A DNA stretch of 64,000 bases from Terriglobia bacterium (lineage in GTDB: Bacteria; Acidobacteriota; Terriglobia; Terriglobales; Acidobacteriaceae): positions 1 to 64,000 of the forward strand of contig JAVUPY010000059.1 of assembly GCA_032252755.1 (NCBI GenBank), written 5' to 3'. Positions within the stretch are counted from its first letter, which is position 1. Every line of letters begins with the position of its first letter. Positions 53,079-61,070 of the stretch are shown in pieces. The notes under the pieces are model-generated. The model had not been told where the DNA came from. It searched no databases and saw only the letters and a program-made list of their open reading frames with translations. The translations under genes and the position numbers were made by a program.

Positions 53079-53507
53079 TTATCGGGACTCGTAGTTCTTT
53101 CTTACTTCTTGCCGTATCCGGTGTTTCCGTTCGACTTCTTCCGGTGGCAGGTTTTTTGCGAATTCTTCGGTTTCGAAGACCCGGCGAATTTCCACTTCTG
53201 CTCCGCCATCGAATGGAGCTTTCTTCAGCCACTCCACCGCTTCTTCCATGGAGCGTACCTGCCACAGCCAGAAGCCGGCGACCAGTTCCTTGGCCTCCGC
53301 GAACGGCCCGTCGAGGACTGTCCGCTTCGGACCCTCAAACCGTACCCGCTTGCCTTTCGACGATGCCTGCAGCCCCTCCATCGCCAACAACACCCCGGCC
53401 TTCAATAGTTGCTCGTTGAATTTGCCCATCTCGGTCAGAATCTTCGCGTCAGGCAAAATCCCTGCCTCCGATTCCTTGCTCGCCTTCACCATCACCATGA
53501 CTCGCAT
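53079..53507 (-). CDS. YCII/DGPF-domain protein (first copy)
   Basis: The 142-residue product from ATG 53507 (MRVMVMVKASKESEAGILPD) follows AGGAGAGAAG. TVLDGPFAEAKELVAGFWLWQV is the DGPF motif, and the C-terminal EVEIRRVFETEEFAKNLPPE is also family-like. It is the first gene of the YCII-YCII-sigma run; a promoter recognised by the sigma factor may lie in front, but I could not identify it. Confidence 0.9.
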   Translation of the reverse strand: MRVMVMVKASKESEAGILPDAKILTEMGKFNEQLLKAGVLLAMEGLQASSKGKRVRFEGPKRTVLDGPFAEAKELVAGFWLWQVRSMEEAVEWLKKAPFDGGAEVEIRRVFETEEFAKNLPPEEVERKHRIRQEVRKNYESR

Positions 53508-53690
53508 CTTCTCTCTCCTTGGTTCGCAGATTTGATCTCTATTTTCAGCCTGACCTCGCTCGGCTTTCATTAGGACGTCGAACGACGGGGGCGCGAATCG
53601 ACAGCCAAAAAGAAAAATAGACGCCTGACAGAGGACTCTGCGTAACCGCTTGAATCGCATTCGGATAGCAGAAGAAAGCTGGAAATCAGT

Positions 53691-54193
53691 TCAAAGAAGC
53701 AGCGCCGTCTTCCGGAGCAGTCGCCAGCGGCTGCTGGATTTAGACGCCCTCATCGATTTCAACAATGCCACTAGCAACACGAGTGGGACCAGATTCAGGC
53801 CAAACCCCCAGGGAGAGCTCTTGCTAAAACTGACAGTGAAGCGACTTCCAAGGAACATCTCGTAACCAAAATACATTCCACCACTGTTCGATTGAGGAGC
53901 ACCCATGCCGATCATGAGCGTAAGTCCGGCAGTAAAGCGATAGAGCAGTAGGGGGGAAGAGATCCAGGGAATTTGTACTGCCAATGCACCGATCAGAGGG
54001 CCAGTGCAAGCTGGATCATCCACGAATATCAAACCACTGACCGTCACGTATGCGTAAAGCAAGAGAAAAACGATGCTTCCGCGACATGCAGCACGCTTGG
54101 ACCAGACTCAAAGAAAGGCAATATAAGAACAAACCCCAGGAATCCGCCACCGACGGTGAGAGTCACCAAAGTCAAACGGAGCCAAGCCTTCAC
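53691..54193 (-). pseudogene. Frameshifted small membrane protein
   Basis: Two overlapping minus frames join into one membrane protein. The first, from GTG 54193 behind GGAGG, reads KAWLRLTLVTLTVGGGFLGF ... HVAEASFFSCFTHT and stops. The second begins in another frame with LLLYAYVTVSGLIFVDDPAC and runs to 53691. Adding one base in the run of five T (plus-strand A, 54066-54070) restores EASFFLLLYAYVTV, a continuous helix, for a ~167-residue protein with about four helices. This may be a real mutation, a slippage site or a sequencing error. Confidence 0.6.
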
Positions 54194-54264
54194 TCTGAAG
54201 CATCCTCCGTGCCGGAGAGCATTCAATTCGGATAAGATCGTCGCGGCACTGGACTGTAACATAC

Positions 54265-55143
54265 ATGAAGGTTTTTCTCATCGACGGGACCTACGAACTC
54301 TTTCGGCATTACTTCGCCCTCCCCTCAAGTACTGACGTTAGGGGCCAAGAGATTGCCGCCACCCGCGGCGTGCTCACCTCGGTGCTGTCGCTCATCGAGA
54401 GCGGTGCCACCCATATTGGCGTCGCGACGGATCATGTGGTCGAGTCCTTCCGCAACGAACTCTATGACGGATACAAGACCAGCGAGGGCGTCCCGGAAGA
54501 ACTGCTCTCACAATTTCCGATTGTCGAGGAGATGCTGACCGCCATGGGGGTAAGGGTCTGGCCGGAAACTTACTTCGAAGCCGACGACGCTCTGGCCGCT
54601 GCCGCCGTTAAAGCAGCACAGGATCCACGCGTGGAACAGGTTCTCATCTGCACACCCGACAAAGATCTCGCCCAGTGTGTCTCCGGAACGCGCATCGTCC
54701 AACTTGATCGTCGCCGCAATATCCTGCGTGATGAAGCGGGTGTCCTCGAAAAGTTCGGGGTGAAACCCGCATCTATCCCCGACTATTTGGCAGTTGTCGG
54801 TGACACCGCCGACGGCTACCCCGGCCTGCGCGGCTGGGGCGAAAAGGCCGCGGGAGCAGTTTTTTCACACTACCCTCACCTGGAAGATGTCCCTAAAGAC
54901 TGGCAGAAGTGGAATCCGGTGATCCGCAAAGCCCGACCGCTTTCGGAAACACTGCTCAGCAACTGGGACGACGCACTGCTCTTTCGTACATTGGCGACAT
55001 TGCGATTCGACGTGCCCGTATTCGATTCCATTGACGAGGTTCGGTGGAAGGGGCCGGGCAGAGACTTCGAGGCATGCTGTCGCAAGCTAAATGCAAATGC
55101 TCTGCTGGAGAAAGCGGTGAGGCTTGCGAGGGCAGCATTATGA
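54265..55143 (+). CDS. 5'-3' exonuclease / flap endonuclease family protein
   Basis: The 292-residue protein corresponds to the stand-alone 5' nuclease domain of DNA polymerase I. MKVFLIDGTYELFRHYFALP, TDHVVESFRNELYDGYKTSEG, FEADDALAAAAVKAA and ICTPDKDLAQCV carry metal-binding acidic residues, and AVVGDTADGYPGLRGWGEKAA is the helix-hairpin-helix metal site. It probably removes flaps or primers. It overlaps the next small gene by four bases. Confidence 0.88.
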   Translation: MKVFLIDGTYELFRHYFALPSSTDVRGQEIAATRGVLTSVLSLIESGATHIGVATDHVVESFRNELYDGYKTSEGVPEELLSQFPIVEEMLTAMGVRVWPETYFEADDALAAAAVKAAQDPRVEQVLICTPDKDLAQCVSGTRIVQLDRRRNILRDEAGVLEKFGVKPASIPDYLAVVGDTADGYPGLRGWGEKAAGAVFSHYPHLEDVPKDWQKWNPVIRKARPLSETLLSNWDDALLFRTLATLRFDVPVFDSIDEVRWKGPGRDFEACCRKLNANALLEKAVRLARAAL

Positions 55144-55382
55144 AAGTAGTCGCAGCTTTGATCGCAGCCATGGCCACTTTCCTGGCGACGCTTGTGCTGA
55201 TACCCGGCGCCCTCATCATTCCCGCGTCAGCCCACGCCGAACCTGGAACGACGGTTGGGTGGGATCCCATCTCATTCTTTCACCACATGGGATGGATGGT
55301 GCTGATGGCTGCTGCGGCCATTTCGATACTTATATTCTTTCTTGTCTATCGACACCTTTCGCAGGACGTGCGTGAGACCTAG
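55140..55382 (+). CDS. Small two-helix membrane protein coupled to the exonuclease
   Basis: The 80-residue product begins at the ATGA overlap with the exonuclease stop. Two helices are visible, VVAALIAAMATFLATLVLIP and MVLMAAAAISILIFFLVYRH, separated by EPGTTVGWDPISFFHHMG. No family recognised; the coupling suggests co-expression but not a shared function. Confidence 0.65.
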   Translation: MKVVAALIAAMATFLATLVLIPGALIIPASAHAEPGTTVGWDPISFFHHMGWMVLMAAAAISILIFFLVYRHLSQDVRET

Positions 55383-55430
55383 CTTCAATCGGCGGATTCG
55401 ATTTCGCTTTCGTCCTCGTACAATCAAACG

Positions 55431-56162
55431 ATGGAAGATCTCAACAACCGTGTAGCCCTCGTCACCGGAGCCAGCCGTGGTATCGGCGCAGGAATAGCTA
55501 TTGCCCTGACCCGCGCCGGCGTTCACGTCGCCGTGAACTATCGCGAGCGCGCCGATGCCGCGAAAGCCGTCTGCGCCGAAATCAAGAGTTTGGGGCGGAA
55601 GGCACTTGCCATCCAGGCGGACGTATCTCGCACAGAAGACGTGAACCGCATGGTTGCCGCAGTTGAGGCAAATCTCGGCCCCATCGACATCCTCGTGAAC
55701 AACGCCGGAATCGCCATTCCGCGCAAATTGGAAGAGATCACCGAGGCGGAATGGGATCTCATCCTCACCGTCAACCTGAAATCTGTATTCCTCGTGACAC
55801 AAGCTGTAATCGGTGGCATGCGCAGCCGAAAGTGGGGCCGGATTATCAATCTCTCATCGGTCGCCGCGCAGACCGGCGGTGCCGTGGGGCCCCATTACGC
55901 GGCGTCGAAGGCCGGAATTATCGGCCTGACCCACTCCTGCGCGAAGGCGTACGTGCGCGACGGGATCACCGTGAATGCCATTGCACCGGCCCTGATCGAA
56001 ACCGACATGGTGACCAGCAACCTGAACGCAAAACCCGACCTGATTCCCATGGGGCACTTCGGCACGGTCGATGACGTCGCCTCGATTGCAGTGATGCTCG
56101 CGAGCAACGGCTACATCACTGGACAAATGATCTCCGTGAATGGCGGATGGTATATGTCGTAA
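55431..56162 (+). CDS. Short-chain dehydrogenase, FabG-like 3-oxoacyl-ACP reductase
   Basis: The 243-residue SDR has the NADPH motif TGASRGIGAG, NNAGIA, catalytic Ser in IINLSSVAAQTG, Tyr-Lys in HYAASKAGIIG, and a C-terminal ITGQMISVNGGWYMS typical of FabG. It starts at ATG 55431. It may serve fatty acid synthesis or another carbonyl reduction; it is not next to other fab genes. Confidence 0.88.
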   Translation: MEDLNNRVALVTGASRGIGAGIAIALTRAGVHVAVNYRERADAAKAVCAEIKSLGRKALAIQADVSRTEDVNRMVAAVEANLGPIDILVNNAGIAIPRKLEEITEAEWDLILTVNLKSVFLVTQAVIGGMRSRKWGRIINLSSVAAQTGGAVGPHYAASKAGIIGLTHSCAKAYVRDGITVNAIAPALIETDMVTSNLNAKPDLIPMGHFGTVDDVASIAVMLASNGYITGQMISVNGGWYMS

Positions 56163-56171
56163 GGTGGCGGT

Positions 56172-56552
56172 TCAGTCTCTGCCCCGAAACTGGATGATTT
56201 TCCGGCGTTCTTTCTTCGTCGGCCGGCGTTCCGGCGATGGCGCGAATTCCGCATTCGCCCTACGCAACTCGGCTGCTTTCAACCGAGCTTCGTGTCCCGC
56301 TTCGGTTTCCTTGTAGAGCCGCTGTGCAATTGCCGCGGGACCGCGGATTTCGCTGAGTTGCAGAACATCCAGTTCAAACTCTCCGCTCTCGGTTGTCACG
56401 CGCAACCGGTCGCCCACACGGACCTCGCGCGCGGGCTTGGCCTCGTGCCCATTCGAGAATACGCGGCCGAGTTCGCACGCCCGCTTCGCCAGCGCCCTCG
56501 TTTTGAAAAATCGCGCAGCCCATAGCCAGATGTCCATGCGCAGACCGGTCAT
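56172..56552 (-). CDS. S4-domain RNA-binding protein, Hsp15-like
   Basis: The 126-residue protein contains an S4 domain at residues 5-60 (MDIWLWAARFFKTRALAKRA, GRVFSNGHEAKPAREVRVGD) and a basic C-terminal tail PERRPTKKERRKIIQFRGRD. This is the layout of Hsp15 (HslR), which rescues stalled 50S-peptidyl-tRNA complexes. A start five codons downstream is also possible. It converges with the SDR gene. Confidence 0.88.
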   Translation of the reverse strand: MTGLRMDIWLWAARFFKTRALAKRACELGRVFSNGHEAKPAREVRVGDRLRVTTESGEFELDVLQLSEIRGPAAIAQRLYKETEAGHEARLKAAELRRANAEFAPSPERRPTKKERRKIIQFRGRD

Positions 56553-56587
56553 CTGGTCATCTTACCGGATCAATGCGCAGGTCTCAC

Positions 56588-56791
56588 TTACTCCCGAACG
56601 TCCCGTTGAACGCGTTCGAACTCCGATATTAACGCGCGGCTTACTTCCGGCGAGGATCGCTCTCCACGAGCAACACGGCTTACGTACGAACGGTCGACCT
56701 TCAGCCGGGACGCCACCCGGCTGTAGAGGCCGCAGAAAGAATCGATCCATCGTTGAATACGTGTGAGTTTTTGCTGTTCTGATCGCTTCAT
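56588..56791 (-). CDS. Small HTH-type protein, unknown target
   Basis: The 67-residue product from ATG 56791 (MKRSEQQKLTRIQRWIDSFC) contains a compact helix-turn-helix: GLYSRVASRLKVDRSYVSRV followed by ARGERSSPEVSRAL. The pattern resembles a minimal XRE-type DNA-binding domain. I recall similar short proteins in acidobacteria. Target unknown. Confidence 0.65.
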   Translation of the reverse strand: MKRSEQQKLTRIQRWIDSFCGLYSRVASRLKVDRSYVSRVARGERSSPEVSRALISEFERVQRDVRE

Positions 56792-56888
56792 TACTTTGTC
56801 CCGCTTTGTCCGATGCGGACAACGAGACGCCACGTTGCTGGTGAATCGAGTGCTCCGGTCGGATTGCGCTGCGTCCTCAACCCTGCAG

Positions 56889-57689
56889 CTACGGAACTTT
56901 GAAATCGAACGTATCCGTATCGACGGCCGTTTGCGAGCCGACCCTGCCGCTCACCATCACCTTGAGAAGATTGCTACCGGGACGCAACGGCAAACGTACG
57001 GCCTCGGCTGTTCCAGGCTCGGGATGGAAAAGTTTGGTGACATCCGAGTTATTCAGTTGGGCTCGGAATGTTGACGGGTGTACGGTCGGCCCGTAAACAA
57101 TGATCGGTTCGTAATCTTTGGTTCGCGGCGGCAACCGCGGAGAGGCGGAACTCGGTCGCCCCCAGGTCAGCAAATCATCCGCGGCTCCTGAGGCCTGCGA
57201 GCCGGTGAAATTGCCGCGCAAGCTGTCTGCCGCCGGGTCTGGGGCACACTCAAAGTCATAGACCTGTAGTTCGCCAGTGCTGATCGGCAGGTCCGAATAA
57301 CGGCGACCCTCGAGATGCCCGCCAGTTTGATCCGACCAGTAGATACCGTAGTTCCCACCCTGGGCTGCCACAATGGCCAGCCTGTACTCGCCCGGGACTG
57401 GATTCTCGACCTCAATTTGCCGGAAACATGGCTTTCCCGGCTGCGCCGAGTTTTTTGCGGTCGAACAATTCTCGCTCGGGATGGAGCGTGGAATCTGGCT
57501 GGTTTCGAGCCCAAACCGGTCGAATCCGGCGCTTCGCCCGTCGGGATCGGTAAGGATGAAACGCACGTCCGAATGCACTCCTATTCGGAGCACGCGTTCC
57601 TGTTTTACTGCTGGAGTGTTTTGTCCAGTTGCAAACGTTGCGAGTAACAACAAGATTGGAATAACTAACTTCCCTGATCCGTTCGACAC
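56889..57689 (-). CDS. Secreted protein of unknown function
   Basis: The 266-residue product has a signal peptide (KLVIPILLLLATFATGQN) and no recognised domain. Beta-rich segments RVLRIGVHSDVRFILTDPDG and VENPVPGEYRLAIVAAQGG suggest sandwich modules of the kind found in exported binding proteins; NGYIYWSD-like NYGIYWSDQTGG is notable. Four Cys residues could form disulfides. The start is GTG without a strong ribosome site. Confidence 0.65.
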   Translation of the reverse strand: MSNGSGKLVIPILLLLATFATGQNTPAVKQERVLRIGVHSDVRFILTDPDGRSAGFDRFGLETSQIPRSIPSENCSTAKNSAQPGKPCFRQIEVENPVPGEYRLAIVAAQGGNYGIYWSDQTGGHLEGRRYSDLPISTGELQVYDFECAPDPAADSLRGNFTGSQASGAADDLLTWGRPSSASPRLPPRTKDYEPIIVYGPTVHPSTFRAQLNNSDVTKLFHPEPGTAEAVRLPLRPGSNLLKVMVSGRVGSQTAVDTDTFDFKVP

Positions 57690-57891
57690 GATGTGTTGGA
57701 TGCACGGCGGAACGTCTTTTCTGCCGCGGTTTAGTCATGCCGCGGTAAGCTACGGCTGCTTTACCGATCCTGCGTTGCGCACTTTTTTACAACGGATTAC
57801 AGGATTCGACCTATATATCCAGAGCTGAATTTCCTGTAAATTCCCCCGGAACAAAAAAACAAGGGCATACCTGTCCCCCGGAGTATGTAAC

Positions 57892-58866
57892 TTGCGACAT
57901 CTAGAATTGCTTTGCCTGCTCTGTGTCTTTTCTGCCTTCGGTTTTGCGCAGATCAGCGTTTCCTCCCCATCAACCTCAACCGTTTCCTCTCCCACAAAAT
58001 TCTCTGCCTACGCAAAATCCGCATACGGCGTGTCCATCACTGAATTCAAGCTCTACATTGACAACACAGAAAAATACCGCACCTCTTCCAGCAGCATGAG
58101 CACATCCTTAAGCCTTTCAGGCGGCAAACATAATGTCGTATTCCAGGCATGGGACTCGAAGGGCTACGTTTACAAGAAACAGCTGTACATCAATGTTTCG
58201 ACAACATCGTCCTCGACCAGCACAAACACCTATTGGAATATCGACCAGATGACAGGATGGGAGAGCTGCGATTCCTGCGCGGGATCGGGCGGCTCCGGCC
58301 CAAGTGCTCCCTACAGCATGACGCAGTTCATCTCCAGCCCCTCGATGGACGGCAAGTCCGCCCGGTTCTGGCTTGGCGGCTCGACACCCTACTCGCAGGC
58401 ACTATGGTGGAAACACCTGACCGCCCAATCAGGTGCGCATCATTTCATCTACGATTTGTACTTCTATTTGAAGAACTCGTCGGCGCCCCAGGCGCTCGAG
58501 TTTGACGTGAACCAGTCGGCCAACGGACACCACTTCATCTTCGGGACGCAATGCGACATCCGGAAATCTAAACAATGGGATGTGTGGGATGACATTTACC
58601 AAAAGTTCATTCCAACCGGGATCGCATGCTATGCGCCGACCGCTTACAAGTGGCACCACCTCATCCTCGAGTTCTATCGCAGCACCGACAACCGCACGCA
58701 CTTCATCGCCGTGACACTTGACGGTGCGAAGCATTACATCAGCAAGAGCTACGCTACGCGCTCAACCAGCGCCAGTTCCCTCTCGACGGCGTTCCAAATG
58801 GACGGGAACTATCTCGAGACGGATTACTCAACCTGGCTGGACAAAATCAAGCTGACGTACTGGTAA
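57892..58866 (+). CDS. Secreted Ig-like plus lectin/jelly-roll-like protein
   Basis: The 324-residue protein starts at TTG 57892 behind CCCCGGAG; the signal is MRHLELLCLLCVFSAFGFAQ. Residues ~20-105 form a bacterial Ig-like domain (ISVSSPSTSTVSSPTKFSAY ... HNVVFQAWDSKGYVYKKQLY). After a Ser/Thr linker, residues ~115-324 (NIDQMTGWESCDSCAGSGG ... YDLYFYLKNSS ... FDVNQSANGHHFIFGTQCDI ... EFYRSTDN) look like a beta-sandwich carbohydrate-binding or lyase-like module. It is probably cell-surface or secreted. The spacer in front carries two CCCCCGGA copies. Confidence 0.7.
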   Translation: MRHLELLCLLCVFSAFGFAQISVSSPSTSTVSSPTKFSAYAKSAYGVSITEFKLYIDNTEKYRTSSSSMSTSLSLSGGKHNVVFQAWDSKGYVYKKQLYINVSTTSSSTSTNTYWNIDQMTGWESCDSCAGSGGSGPSAPYSMTQFISSPSMDGKSARFWLGGSTPYSQALWWKHLTAQSGAHHFIYDLYFYLKNSSAPQALEFDVNQSANGHHFIFGTQCDIRKSKQWDVWDDIYQKFIPTGIACYAPTAYKWHHLILEFYRSTDNRTHFIAVTLDGAKHYISKSYATRSTSASSLSTAFQMDGNYLETDYSTWLDKIKLTYW

Positions 58867-58892
58867 ACTCCCGGCGGGGCCGCAAAAACAGA

Positions 58893-58914
58893 GGGCATCG
58901 CGTTTGCGATGCCC
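58893..58914. terminator. Bidirectional hairpin terminator
   Basis: GGGCATCGC and GCGATGCCC form a perfect 9-bp stem with a GTTT loop between convergent genes; an A-run lies on its left side. Confidence 0.7.
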
Positions 58915-58944
58915 TGCTCTGCTTCTGCGGTAAACTGCCGAGGA

Positions 58945-59418
58945 TCAATCCGGCTCCACAAACATCATCTCCCGAGTTCGGCGAAAACCCAGCTTTTCAT
59001 AAACTTGCTTCCCTTCATCCGACGCGTGCAGCGTCATCACTCGAATTTCCCTTCGGCGGGCCTCTGCCATGACGGTCTCCATCAGCCCACGCGCGATCCC
59101 CTTCCGCCGATGCTCTGGTTCGGTCCAGACATTCAAAATGTAGCCACGGACAGGCCCAAGATCACGCAGGTTCGGCGGCCACTCCATCAGCAACATTCCT
59201 GCGTTCGCGACCGGGACGTGAGCTGCGGTCTCGACCACCCAGCCGATGTAAATTCCGCGCCGAATGGCATCGGCAACCCACACGGTGAACGCCTCGACCA
59301 CGCGCTGCATGCGCTGGTCATCTGGCTTCCCCATTGAAAGAAACATTCGCCGCCGCATCTCGGCCAGCACCGGCGCGTCGTCGGGGGTTGCCAGACGGGT
59401 TGTGTGTGGGGGCTCCAT
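58945..59418 (-). CDS. GNAT family N-acetyltransferase
   Basis: The 157-residue enzyme (ATG 59418, MEPPHTTRLATPDDAPVLAE) has the GNAT core: MLLMEWPPNLRDLGPVRGYI, the acetyl-CoA loop EPEHRRKGIARGLMETVMAE and VMTLHASDEGKQVYEKLGF. Substrate unknown. It is divergent from the VKOR gene. Confidence 0.88.
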   Translation of the reverse strand: MEPPHTTRLATPDDAPVLAEMRRRMFLSMGKPDDQRMQRVVEAFTVWVADAIRRGIYIGWVVETAAHVPVANAGMLLMEWPPNLRDLGPVRGYILNVWTEPEHRRKGIARGLMETVMAEARRREIRVMTLHASDEGKQVYEKLGFRRTREMMFVEPD

Positions 59419-59500
59419 GCGAACCGATAATACCAAGGTGCACCCGCACCAAAGCGCCTTCCATCTCGCTTTGCGACAGAGATCCCGTTACAATTCCGCC

Positions 59501-59920
59501 ATGCGCTACGTCTTCATACTTCTCGCTGTTTTTGGGATCGTCGTGTCGTCGCTCGCACTGCGCGAGCACTATCGCGAAGGAGTTTCGCCGTGCAGCATCA
59601 ATGACAAGTGGGATTGCGGCATTGTCAACAAGAGCCCGTTCGCGATGATCGGCAAGGTTCCGGTCGCGGTGATAGGGATTGCGGGCTATCTGCTGCTGGG
59701 AGTACTCGGGGCTATCCGCCGGTACGGATTGCTGCTGGCAGCGGCGCTGATCGGGCTTGGCTTCTCTCTCTACCTCACGCACATTGAGGCAAGCATTCTG
59801 GGGGTGTGGTGTATCTACTGCGTGATGTCGCTGGGAACGATCTCGTTTATCACGCTTCTGGCGATCGTGACCGTGCTCGTCTGCAAAATGCGGGAGAAGA
59901 AGACCGTTCCAGCACAATAA
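59501..59920 (+). CDS. Vitamin K epoxide reductase (VKOR) family membrane protein
   Basis: The 139-residue four-helix protein carries the VKOR redox pairs: loop cysteines 31 and 39 (SPCSINDKWDCG) and the membrane C104-IY-C107 motif. It would reoxidise a periplasmic thiol oxidase by passing electrons to quinone. The longer upstream frame overlaps the GNAT gene and lacks a ribosome site. No fused thioredoxin domain is present, so a separate DsbA-like partner is expected elsewhere. Confidence 0.9.
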   Translation: MRYVFILLAVFGIVVSSLALREHYREGVSPCSINDKWDCGIVNKSPFAMIGKVPVAVIGIAGYLLLGVLGAIRRYGLLLAAALIGLGFSLYLTHIEASILGVWCIYCVMSLGTISFITLLAIVTVLVCKMREKKTVPAQ

Positions 59921-59948
59921 ACCGATGACCGATTGCTGAGTAATTCTG

Positions 59949-60347
59949 ATGCCAACCGACCGCCAGGAACCCGCTTACCTCTATTCCGAAGAAGACGCCG
60001 CCCGGAAGAGCGCCATCGCGCGTGAGTTTGTTGCCACCCGCAAGCGGCTCAATGCCAACGTTGACGCCGCCGACAACTACCTCGTCAAGCGCGTCTACAA
60101 CATCGACCACAACACCTATCTAGAAGGTGCCATTCCGGCCAAGTACAAGGAATTGATGGGGCTCGTCGTCTCCGCCGGGCTGCGCTGCGACGACTGCATC
60201 AGCTATCACATCATCCAGTGCTGGCGGCTGGGCGCCTCCCGGGCCGAACAGGAAGAAGCGCTAAACGTAGCCCTGGTCGTCGGGGGAACCATTGTTATCC
60301 CGCATCTACGGCGGGGGTACGCGCTTCTCACCGAGCTATATAGCTGA
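59949..60347 (+). CDS. Carboxymuconolactone decarboxylase / AhpD-like protein
   Basis: The 132-residue protein has the AhpD-type active site GLRCDDCISYH (C80, C83, H87) and helical flanks (YKELMGLVVSAGL, AEQEEALNVALVVGGTIVI). Such proteins act as thiol peroxidases or electron donors to AhpC. It lies 28 bp after the VKOR gene, so the two thiol-redox genes may be co-transcribed. Confidence 0.88.
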   Translation: MPTDRQEPAYLYSEEDAARKSAIAREFVATRKRLNANVDAADNYLVKRVYNIDHNTYLEGAIPAKYKELMGLVVSAGLRCDDCISYHIIQCWRLGASRAEQEEALNVALVVGGTIVIPHLRRGYALLTELYS

Positions 60348-60357
60348 CTGCAATGCG

Positions 60358-60427
60358 AACCACCAGGACACTAAGGAACACGAAGCATAGGACCTTACCT
60401 TAGTGCGCCTTGGCGCCCTCAGTGGTT
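60358..60427. repeat. Hairpin repeat, family E (CTTAGTG / AACCAC)
   Basis: AACCACCAGGACACTAAGG is mirrored by CCTTAGTGCGCC and CTCAGTGGTT. Words like CTTCGTGT and GTGGTTA recur in intergenic DNA near 9967, 16243 and 45069. Confidence 0.6.
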
Positions 60428-60519
60428 ATCTTTCTTCGCATTGCCACCGGTTCTCTCTTCTGGGATACTTTGCGCAACTCCCTGACAGCTTCGTCCGTAT
60501 ATCTGGGAGAGGAGGCGCA

Positions 60520-61068
60520 ATGTTAATTGGCCTTTTGGTAGTCGTCGTTGTGCTCGTGCTCATCGTAGCCGGGATGTACAACGGCCTGGTGCAGCTCCGG
60601 GTACGCGCAGATTCCGCGTGGTCGGACATCGATGTCCAGCTCAAGCGACGTCATGACCTCATTCCCAACCTGGTGGAAACAGTGAAGGGTTATGCGGCGC
60701 ACGAAAAAGGAACTTTCGAAAACGTAGCCAAGTTCCGTTCTGCCGCTATGGCCGCCACCACACCAGAACAACGTGGCCAGGCCGAGGGCATGCTGACCCA
60801 GGCTCTCCGCGGGTTGCTGGCGGTTGCGGAAGCCTACCCGCAGTTGCAGGCTTCGACGCAGTTCCAGTCCCTGCAAAATTCGCTCAGCCAACTGGAAGAT
60901 GCGATTCAGAACTCGCGCCGGTACTACAATGCCGTGGTCCGCGATCTGAATACGAAAATCCAATCGTTCCCGACGAACATCATCGCGGGGATGTTCAACT
61001 TCCAGCAGAAACAGTTTTTCGAGATCAGCGAACCGACTGATCGCAATGTGCCGGCGGTGAAGTTCTAG
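60520..61068 (+). CDS. LemA family protein
   Basis: The 182-residue protein starts at ATG 60520 behind GAGAGGAGG. One N-terminal helix (LIGLLVVVVVLVLIVAGMYN) anchors a coiled-coil rod with the LemA signature QLRVRADSAWSDIDVQLKRR HDLIPNLVETVKGYA. LemA proteins commonly accompany TPM/DUF2207 membrane proteins, and the DUF2207 gene begins two bases after the stop. Confidence 0.93.
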   Translation: MLIGLLVVVVVLVLIVAGMYNGLVQLRVRADSAWSDIDVQLKRRHDLIPNLVETVKGYAAHEKGTFENVAKFRSAAMAATTPEQRGQAEGMLTQALRGLLAVAEAYPQLQASTQFQSLQNSLSQLEDAIQNSRRYYNAVVRDLNTKIQSFPTNIIAGMFNFQQKQFFEISEPTDRNVPAVKF

Positions 61069-61070
61069 AT

